DNA of 7,908 bases, from NCBI GenBank assembly GCA_945957335.1, contig CAMFLJ010000173.1, positions 1-7,908 of the forward strand. The letters run 5' to 3'. A model generated the notes under the pieces. The model made no database searches and was not told the origin of the DNA. It saw only the letters and a program-made list of their open reading frames with translations. Numbering within the stretch: position 1 is the first letter of the stretch; every line of letters starts with the position of its first letter. Both the position numbers and the translations under genes were made by a program. Below are positions 1 to 5,048 of this stretch, piece after piece. This DNA is from an uncultured Actinomycetes bacterium. Lineage in GTDB: Bacteria > Actinomycetota > Acidimicrobiia > Acidimicrobiales > Acidimicrobilacustridaceae.

Positions 1-202
1 GGATCCAGGAGTGCACGGTGCCCCGGCCGCTGCACTCGAGGCTGTCGGTGGCGAGCGAGCCGCACACGCCGCACATCGGCGCCGGCGGGTGGCGCACCGT
101 GCCGCAGTCGGCGCAGCGCTGGAGGAGCAGCTTCTCCTCGCGTGCGCCCTCCCAGTGGAAGGCGTCGTCCTGGTTGGGGACGGGTGGGCGGACCTGGATC
201 AC
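1..202 (-). CDS. DUF35-type Zn-ribbon/OB-fold protein, C-terminus outside window
   Basis: The first 67 residues are visible, beginning at a GTG (202..200). The N-terminal helix region carries FHWEGAREEKLLLQRC, then a rubredoxin-like zinc ribbon with Cys30-x2-Cys33 and Cys44-x2-Cys47, followed by the start of the OB fold (SGRGTVHSWI). This is the typical order of DUF35 proteins (about 130-150 aa in full), so roughly half is missing at the left edge. Known relatives (for example the ChsH2 and BbsA types) bind acyl-CoA and partner with thiolases, aldolases or hydratases; they are not catalytic on their own in the usual view. The GTG start overlaps the TGA of the upstream CoA-transferase (GTGA at 202..199), so the two are almost certainly translated from one mRNA with coupling. 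A thiolase-like gene next on the left would be the expected partner, but it lies outside the window. Family assignment is strong; the substrate is unknown. Confidence 0.9.
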   Translation of the reverse strand, partial: MIQVRPPVPNQDDAFHWEGAREEKLLLQRCADCGTVRHPPAPMCGVCGSLATDSLECSGRGTVHSWI

Positions 203-2628
203 TGCGCGCGCTCCTGGGTGAGGGTGGCCTGCTTGACGACCTTGTCGTCGAGCAGCGAGTCGATGGCGGCCTGCTCGTAGCCGAGCTCGGTGAGCAGGGC
301 GACGGTGTCGTGGCCCACGATCAGCGGGGGGCCGGCGATGCGGCTGGGCGTGTCGGAGAACGACCACAGGTGGCCGAACTGCTCGAAGCGGCCGACCTGC
401 GCCTGCTGGGTGACGCCGACCAGGCCGGCCTCGCGGAACGCGGGGTCGTCGAAGAGCCGGTTCACGAAGGTCTCGTCGACGATCTCGCACAGCACGCCGG
501 CGGCGGTGAGGCGCTCGCGCCACTCCGCGGCGGGGGCGGTGCGCAGGGCTGCCTCGATCGCGGCCGAGGCGGTGTCGGGTCGGCTGAGGTCGAGGGCGTC
601 GAGGCCGAGCACCGAGGCCAGCGCCTTGGCCTGGGCGTCGTCGCCGTCGGGTACGGCCACGCACAGCCAGCCGGCGCCCGTCTCGTAGAGGCGGTGGAGC
701 GGGCCGAGGCCGAACTGGCCCTGGTCGAGGCTCGCCCGCTCGACCCCGTTGCCGTCGGCGTCGACCCACACGTAGGACGTGTTCAGCAGCCCGGCGGCGA
801 GGATGTTGGTGGTGAGGAACTGGCCCTCGCCGGTGCGGTCGCGGTGGTAGAGCGCCTGGATCATCCCGATGGCCGACAGGAACCCGTTGCCGGTGTCGCC
901 GAAGGACGTGAGGCTCCAGATGGGCTTGCCGCCGGCGGCGACGGCGCCGTCCTCCCACTCGATGCCGGCCAGGCAGGCGCCGGTCTGGTCGTTGCCGGGG
1001 AGGTGGGCCCGCTCGGGGTCGAAGCCGGCGGTGTGGCAGTAGATCAGTGATGGATTGACCTGCTTCAGCGACTCGTAGTCGACGCCGAGGCGGACGGCGG
1101 CCTCGTAGCGCATGTTGTGCTGCACCACGTCGGCCCGCTCGACGAGGCGGTGGAGGATCTCCATCGCCCGCGGGTCCTTGAGGTTGAGCGAGATCGACTG
1201 CTTGCCCCGGTTGGCGCAGAAGGCGATGTGGGTCGAGTGCCAGAAGTCGTCCCACAGCGTGTTGGTCTTGATGACGGTGGCGCCGAGGTCGCTCAGCACC
1301 TGGGTGCCCCACGGCCCGGCGATGGCGAGGCCGAGGTCGAGCACGACCACGCCCTCGAGCGGGTGTGCGAGGTCACGGGGAGCGGCGGGCCCCTCGGCCG
1401 GGCGGGGCGGGATGCCGAGCTCGGCGAGGATCTCGTCGGTGTGCTGGCCGGGCAGGGGCGCGGGGCCGCCGACCGACGCGGGCGTGCCCTCCATGCGGAC
1501 GAGCACGCCGGCGGCGCGGATGGGGCCGACCTCGGGGTCGTCGATGGTGGCCACCATGCCGGCGTCGATCAGGGCCCGGTCGCTGAGCGCCTCCTCGGGG
1601 GCGCGCACCCGCTGGAGCGGGACGCCGACCTCGGCGGCGGTGCGCACCCAGTCGTCGGCCGCGAACTTGGCGTAGGCCGCCGCCATGTCCGGGTGGTAGT
1701 GGGCGAGCACGACGAGCTCGGGGTAGTCGGGGCCGATGCGGCTCGGGTCGTCACGAGGGGCCTTGGCCGCCTCGGGGTCGAGCTCGTCGCCCTGCGACAC
1801 GCCGAGGGCGAACGCCGGGTTGGGCACCCAGTTCTGCACCCAGCGGCCGTCGGCGCAGAGGAAGTGCCCCTTGCTGCCGCGGGGGTCCATGATCCAGCAG
1901 AGGTAGCCGTCGGCGTGCGGGTCCTCCGGTCGCTGCCAGGCGCCGGCGGTGGCGGCCAGCACGCCCTGGAGCAGCGAGGTCTCGACCCACTGGCCCCGGC
2001 CGGTGGCCTCGCGGGCGTAGAGGGCGGCCGAGATGCCGGTGGTGGCGAGGAACGCAGCGCCGAGGCTGGGCCACGACGACCGGGGGAAGAGCGGGCCCTC
2101 TCGGTCGGGGCCGTCGGCGCAGCCAGGTGGGATGTCGAGGAAGTCGAGCTCGACGGGCAGGTCGCACAGCAGGCCGATGGTGGTGCCGACCCGGCCCCGC
2201 TGCTCCCAGTTGAGGCCGGTGCGGGCCATGACCAGCGCGTCGACGGCCGGCAGGTCGCGCTCGGGCAGGTGGCGCCCGTAGGCGGTGATCGAGCAGTGGA
2301 CGAGGCGCGGGTTGCGGGCCGAGAGCGTCGGCCAGTCGAGGCCGAGGGCGGCGGCCTCACCGGGGGCGAAGCTCTCGACGAGCACGTCGGCCCGGTCGAG
2401 GAGGGCGAGCAACTGCTCGTGCTGGGCGGCGTCGTCGAGGTCGAGGGTGATGCTGCGCTTGCCCCGGTGCCAGACGCGGGCGCCCGTGTTGGAGCGGGTC
2501 GGGTCGCCGCCCGGTGGCTCGACCTTCACGACGTCGGCGCCGTGGTCGGCGAGCAGCATGGTGGCCATCGGTCCTGCGATCCCCGTCGACAGGTCGATGA
2601 CGCGGAGTCCCCCCAGAGGTCCGGTCAT
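199..2628 (-). CDS. Tandem-fused family III (CaiB/BaiF) CoA-transferase
   Basis: The protein is 809 aa, about twice the usual 380-430 aa of the family, because two CoA_transf_3 domains are fused. The N half (about 1-405) opens with GLRVIDLSTGIAGPMATMLL, followed by KVEPPGGDP and RGKRSITLDL. A Pro-rich linker (about 406-422) leads to the C half (about 423-790), which restarts with LEGVVVLDLGLAIAGPWG and RGKQSISLNL. Family members move CoA between carboxylic acids through an aspartyl-CoA thioester, and single-domain members work as interlocked homodimers. Placed against the conserved GILAAL-like helix, the catalytic Asp falls at Asp578 in the C half (FGDTGNGF), but its N-half equivalent is Ser188. 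The fusion is therefore probably a pseudo-dimer with one active site. The ATG at 2628..2626 is chosen because it starts the conserved domain and lies 7 nt after a good -10 box; the open frame continues upstream only as non-homologous sequence antisense to the hydrolase. A DUF35 gene follows with a 4-nt overlap. The acyl substrate cannot be told. Confidence 0.93.
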   Translation of the reverse strand: MTGPLGGLRVIDLSTGIAGPMATMLLADHGADVVKVEPPGGDPTRSNTGARVWHRGKRSITLDLDDAAQHEQLLALLDRADVLVESFAPGEAAALGLDWPTLSARNPRLVHCSITAYGRHLPERDLPAVDALVMARTGLNWEQRGRVGTTIGLLCDLPVELDFLDIPPGCADGPDREGPLFPRSSWPSLGAAFLATTGISAALYAREATGRGQWVETSLLQGVLAATAGAWQRPEDPHADGYLCWIMDPRGSKGHFLCADGRWVQNWVPNPAFALGVSQGDELDPEAAKAPRDDPSRIGPDYPELVVLAHYHPDMAAAYAKFAADDWVRTAAEVGVPLQRVRAPEEALSDRALIDAGMVATIDDPEVGPIRAAGVLVRMEGTPASVGGPAPLPGQHTDEILAELGIPPRPAEGPAAPRDLAHPLEGVVVLDLGLAIAGPWGTQVLSDLGATVIKTNTLWDDFWHSTHIAFCANRGKQSISLNLKDPRAMEILHRLVERADVVQHNMRYEAAVRLGVDYESLKQVNPSLIYCHTAGFDPERAHLPGNDQTGACLAGIEWEDGAVAAGGKPIWSLTSFGDTGNGFLSAIGMIQALYHRDRTGEGQFLTTNILAAGLLNTSYVWVDADGNGVERASLDQGQFGLGPLHRLYETGAGWLCVAVPDGDDAQAKALASVLGLDALDLSRPDTASAAIEAALRTAPAAEWRERLTAAGVLCEIVDETFVNRLFDDPAFREAGLVGVTQQAQVGRFEQFGHLWSFSDTPSRIAGPPLIVGHDTVALLTELGYEQAAIDSLLDDKVVKQATLTQERAQ

Positions 2629-2635
2629 GGGCGCC

Positions 2636-2664
2636 GTTGTAGCCCACCAAAACACTTTTGGCAA
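2636..2664 (-). promoter_or_regulatory. Predicted promoter of the CoA-transferase operon (leaderless)
   Basis: On the minus strand a -35-like TTGCCA (2664..2659) is separated by 17 nt from a -10-like TACAAC (2641..2636). Only 7 nt separate the -10 box from the ATG at 2628, so transcription would begin at or next to the start codon, giving a leaderless mRNA. No Shine-Dalgarno sequence is visible. The spacing and the -35 match (5 of 6) make this the best promoter in the window, though it is a prediction by eye. Confidence 0.5.
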
Positions 2665-2671
2665 TCGCCAA
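2647..2671. promoter_or_regulatory. Overlapping inverted repeats, candidate operator
   Basis: CCAAAACACTTTTGG (2647-2661) is a perfect inverted repeat with 6-bp arms and a 3-nt centre. It overlaps a second one, TTGGC-AATC-GCCAA (2658-2671), with perfect 5-bp arms and a 4-nt centre. The pair is strikingly AT-rich compared with its surroundings. It lies between the divergent CoA-transferase and hydrolase starts and sits across the -35 box and spacer of the predicted CoA-transferase promoter, where a bound repressor would block polymerase. A dimeric regulator of the TetR or similar type is plausible, but no regulator gene is in the window. Confidence 0.5.
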
Positions 2672-2700
2672 CGGCACATCGGACACGACGTGACCGGCGC

Positions 2701-2706
2701 TACAGT
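2701..2706 (+). promoter_or_regulatory. Predicted -10 box of the first hydrolase gene
   Basis: TACAGT matches the actinobacterial TAnnnT -10 pattern and ends 9 nt before the ATG at 2716, leaving at most a very short leader. The -35 region is poor (CGGACA at 2680-2685 is the nearest match, with a 15-nt spacer). A small inverted repeat, CACG-A-CGTG (2684-2692), lies in the spacer and might bind a regulator. Moderate support for the -10, weak for the rest. Confidence 0.4.
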
Positions 2707-2715
2707 GCGGCGCCG

Positions 2716-3684
2716 ATGGCCGATCCCGTGACCCTGAGCTTCGACGTGGCCGCGGTGGCGCCGGCGGGGGCCACCGTCGAGGTGGGCGACCTCTTCCTGC
2801 CCGAGGGCGCGGCCGATCGAGCCTCGGTCGACCTGGTGGTGTGCGTGCCGGGTGGTGGCATGACGCGACGGTGGTTCGACCTGCCCGAGGACCTGCCCGG
2901 CCGGTGGTCGTTGGCCCGCCACCTCGCGGAGGACCACGGGCTCGCAGTGCTCACCCTCGACCACCTCGGCACCGGCGACAGCCCGCCGCCCGACGACCCC
3001 TACACGTTGATCCCGCGGGTGGTCGCGGCGGTGCACGACCACGTCGCCAGGGCTGCGGTCGCCGGGCTGCGTGGCGGGGGGCTGGTGCCCGGCGTCGGCC
3101 CGGTGGCGGTCGGTCGGGTCGTGGGCTGCGGCCACTCGATGGGGGCGATGATCACCGTCCAGCAGCAGGCCCGGCACACCACCTACGACGGGCTCGCCCT
3201 GCTCGGCTTCGGTGGCGCGGGCCTGCCCGAGCACCTCAACGACGACGAGCGCGGCTACGCCGGCGACCTCGACGAGCTCGAGCTGGCGCTGCCGACGCTG
3301 GTGGCGGCCCGCTTCGGTGGCCCACTCGTGGCATCGAGGCGCGAGGTCCGTGAGCGCCGGCCCGGCGAGCCGCTCACGCCGGGCGACCTGCTCGGCCCGG
3401 CCACCGGCGCCCTGCTCACCCTGGGCGGGCTCACGTCGATGATCCCCGGCACCAGCGACCGCGAGATGGCGGCCATCGACGTGCCGGTGCTCGTGGCCGT
3501 GGGCGAGAAGGACATCGTGCGCGAGGTCGAGCGGTTGCCCGAGCTGTTCTCGGCCACCCCGGAGCTCACCGAGTTCGTCCTCCCCGGCTCGGGCCACAAC
3601 CACGTCATCGCCGCCGAGCGCCTGCTGCTGTTCGACGAGATCGGCCGGTGGGTGGCCGACCTGCCTGCGCCGGCCACCCGGTAG
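2716..3684 (+). CDS. Alpha/beta hydrolase family protein
   Basis: A 322-aa soluble protein with no signal peptide. After a beta-rich N-terminus it shows a Gly-rich oxyanion-loop motif, PGGG (45-48), then the nucleophile elbow GCGHSMG with Ser141, an acid in VAVGEKD (Asp266) and a C-terminal base in GSGHNH (His294, or less likely His296). The roughly 100 residues between elbow and acid contain a variable lid (about 165-255, DELELALPTL to LTSMIPGTSD). The order and spacing fit a serine hydrolase acting on an ester, thioester or lactone; the exact reaction is unknown. The ATG is chosen because it follows a TAnnnT box closely and no homologous-looking sequence precedes it. It diverges from the CoA-transferase operon across 87 bp holding a candidate operator, suggesting shared control. 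The next gene on the same strand begins about 60 bp downstream. HNH in the His region is a coincidence of the triad motif, not a nuclease. Confidence 0.9.
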   Translation: MADPVTLSFDVAAVAPAGATVEVGDLFLPEGAADRASVDLVVCVPGGGMTRRWFDLPEDLPGRWSLARHLAEDHGLAVLTLDHLGTGDSPPPDDPYTLIPRVVAAVHDHVARAAVAGLRGGGLVPGVGPVAVGRVVGCGHSMGAMITVQQQARHTTYDGLALLGFGGAGLPEHLNDDERGYAGDLDELELALPTLVAARFGGPLVASRREVRERRPGEPLTPGDLLGPATGALLTLGGLTSMIPGTSDREMAAIDVPVLVAVGEKDIVREVERLPELFSATPELTEFVLPGSGHNHVIAAERLLLFDEIGRWVADLPAPATR

Positions 3685-3687
3685 CGT
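3682..3687 (+). promoter_or_regulatory. Possible -10 box overlapping the hydrolase stop codon
   Basis: TAGCGT fits TAnnnT and includes the TAG stop of the preceding hydrolase gene. It ends 9 nt before an ATG at 3697, the same spacing seen at the first hydrolase promoter. It could start a leaderless transcript for the small ORF and the HNH-like gene. No convincing -35 box is seen, and six-base matches of this kind occur by chance. Confidence 0.25.
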
Positions 3688-3696
3688 CGCCGGGCC

Positions 3697-3747
3697 ATGA
3701 CCTCCTCCGTCTGCTGCCTGCCCCGTCCGTCCGGGAACGACCGATGA
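3697..3747 (+). CDS. Candidate 16-aa leader peptide (uORF) with Cys-Cys
   Basis: A small ORF encodes MTSSVCCLPRPSGNDR. Its TGA (3745-3747) overlaps the ATG of the HNH-like gene (3744-3746) in an ATGA arrangement, the classic geometry for translational coupling. It starts 9 nt after a possible -10 box, so it could be translated leaderlessly. Adjacent Cys codons followed by Leu-Pro-Arg-Pro recall Cys-containing leader peptides known from actinobacteria that tune downstream genes. At this length chance is a real alternative; only conservation or ribosome profiling could settle it. Confidence 0.25.
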   Translation: MTSSVCCLPRPSGNDR

Positions 3748-4190
3748 GCCGCCTCGACGAGGTCGGCGAGCGCGACGGCTGGCGGTGCTGGATCTGCGAC
3801 GAGCCGGTCGACCCGGAGATGAGCGTCAACGACCCGCGGGGCCCGAGCGTCGACGCCGTCACCACCAAGGCCAAGAGCAAGGGCAAGGCCGGACCGCCGG
3901 TCGAGCGCCTGGCCCACCGGGCGTGCAACACCAAGAAGGGCGCGGTCGCGCCGGTGGTGCCGTGGCCCGACGAGCTGTTCGTCGTCGATCCCGCGCCGAT
4001 CGTGGCCACCGTCGAGCGGCTGCAGCGCAAGGGCGGCCGCGAGCTCGTGGCCCGCTGCCCCACCGAGGCCGATGGGCGGGCGGCCGCCGACTGGCTGGTC
4101 GACCGCATCTCGCGCCTCCAGCCCGACCTGGCCGTGCGCGCCGAGGTCGAGCCTGGCGGTGGCCAGTACGTGGTCGTGCTCCTCGCCTGA
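3744..4190 (+). CDS. HNH-like zinc protein with degenerate catalytic site
   Basis: A 148-aa protein. The first 67 residues resemble an HNH/McrA-type zinc fold: RDGWRCWICD supplies Cys15-x2-Cys18, then PSVDA (34-38), a Lys-rich loop (KAKSKGKAG, 42-50), and ERLAHRACNTKKG, which supplies His58 and Cys61. In active HNH nucleases the first motif reads Asp-His; here Asp37 is followed by Ala38, and the usual Asn-Leu before the last helix is absent (Val53, Glu54), while His58 remains. The zinc fold is probably kept but nuclease activity is doubtful. The C-terminal 80 residues (WPDELF onward, ending in a beta strand GGGQYVVVLLA) are a separate small alpha/beta region that I do not recognise. The ATG at 3744 is chosen because the family-like RDGWxCWxC motif follows at once and a weak GGGA lies about 8 nt upstream; an upstream mini-ORF overlaps it. 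It sits between two hydrolases, 48 bp before the second. A nucleic-acid-binding role is a guess. Confidence 0.82.
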   Translation: MSRLDEVGERDGWRCWICDEPVDPEMSVNDPRGPSVDAVTTKAKSKGKAGPPVERLAHRACNTKKGAVAPVVPWPDELFVVDPAPIVATVERLQRKGGRELVARCPTEADGRAAADWLVDRISRLQPDLAVRAEVEPGGGQYVVVLLA

Positions 4191-4238
4191 GGACGGCCAT
4201 CACTCAACCGGGGTGGCGCGGCGGCCGAGACTCACGGG

Positions 4239-5045
4239 ATGACAGGCGAGGGCTCACTGGACCGTGACGGGCGCCGCGTGGCGTGGCGCGAGGCGGGCGA
4301 GGGCCCGGTGCTGCTGCTCCTGCAGGGCTACTCGGGGACCGCCGCCGACTGGGACCCGGTGTTCCTCGGCGAGCTGGCGGCTGCCCACCGGGTCGTCTGC
4401 CCCGACCCGAGGGGCATGGGCGAGTCGTCGTACGGCGACCCGGCCGAGCCGCTCACCGTCGAGGGGATGGCTGCCGATGCGCTGGCCGTGCTCGACGCAG
4501 TGGGTGGGGCCGACGCGCTGGTCGTGGGGTGGTCGATGGGCGGGTTCGTGGCCCAGGCCCTGACGTGCGCCGCCCCCGATCGGGTCCGGGGCCTCGGCCT
4601 CATCGGCACCGACGCCGGCGGTCCCGATGCCGTGCTCGCCGACCCGGCCGACTGGGCCCGGCTCGTCGACCTGTCGGGCACGCCACGCGAGCAGGCGTCC
4701 AGGCTGCTCGACCTGCTCTTCCCCGCTCCGCTGGCCGGGCAGCTCGATGCCCAGGTCGGCGAGCTCGTGGCCCAGGCCAAGGCCGTGCTCGACCCCAGCG
4801 TGCTGCGCGCCCAGGAGGCGGCGATCGCGGCGTGGCACGCGACCCGGCCCGTTCGGGTGCCCGTGGCGGCGCCGCCGGTCGTGGCGGTGGCGGGCGCCGC
4901 CGACGTGGTCATCCCGGCCGTGAACCTCGAGAGGCTGGCGGCGCGTTGGCCGGGAGCGCGCACCGAGGTGATCGACGGGGCCGGTCACGGCGTGATGGCT
5001 CAGGAGCCCCAGCGGGTGGCAGCGCTGGTCACATCGGTGACCTGA
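4239..5045 (+). CDS. Alpha/beta fold hydrolase (small, enol-lactonase/esterase-like)
   Basis: A 268-aa protein with the complete compact alpha/beta hydrolase layout. DGRRVAWREAG forms the first strands; LLLLQGYSG is the oxyanion loop; DPRGMGESS follows; VVGWSMGG carries the nucleophile Ser99; AGAAD gives the acid Asp222; and DGAGHG gives the base His250. Length and motifs match the group containing 3-oxoadipate enol-lactonases, haloperoxidase-like esterases and similar enzymes, so hydrolysis of an ester, thioester or lactone is likely and the substrate open. One oddity is Gln29 at the position usually held by His in the HG oxyanion motif; this is tolerated in some relatives. It begins 48 bp after the HNH-like gene on the same strand, with no clear promoter and only a weak CGGG before the ATG, so it is probably co-transcribed. 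It ends 3 bp from the stop of the convergent acyl-CoA synthetase gene. Confidence 0.9.
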   Translation: MTGEGSLDRDGRRVAWREAGEGPVLLLLQGYSGTAADWDPVFLGELAAAHRVVCPDPRGMGESSYGDPAEPLTVEGMAADALAVLDAVGGADALVVGWSMGGFVAQALTCAAPDRVRGLGLIGTDAGGPDAVLADPADWARLVDLSGTPREQASRLLDLLFPAPLAGQLDAQVGELVAQAKAVLDPSVLRAQEAAIAAWHATRPVRVPVAAPPVVAVAGAADVVIPAVNLERLAARWPGARTEVIDGAGHGVMAQEPQRVAALVTSVT

Positions 5046-5048
5046 GGG

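Noticed and set aside
1..6. GGATCC (BamHI site) at the window edge as a cloning junction
   Set aside because: The DUF35 reading frame runs through it with the expected residues (HSWI), so it is natural sequence; a six-base site at the edge can be chance.
142..1050. 302-codon plus-strand frame
   Set aside because: It is antisense to the C half of the CoA-transferase, low complexity, without recognisable motifs or a ribosome binding site.
2629..3603. N-terminal extension of the CoA-transferase to 1134 aa
   Set aside because: The extra 325 residues are antisense to the first hydrolase, have low-complexity composition (Arg, His, Gly, Val) and precede the conserved domain start; the promoter and ATG at 2628 explain the gene better.
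3586..3603. HNH residues in the first hydrolase (GSGHNHVIA) as a nuclease motif
   Set aside because: The residues fall exactly where the catalytic His of an alpha/beta hydrolase belongs, and no zinc-binding Cys pairs surround them.
1117..3684. Long plus-strand open frame of 855 codons opposite the CoA-transferase
   Set aside because: Only its last 322 codons, from 2716, encode a recognisable hydrolase. The rest is antisense to a clear family III CoA-transferase and has the Gly/Ala/Val/Arg/Glu-rich composition of a GC-rich shadow frame.
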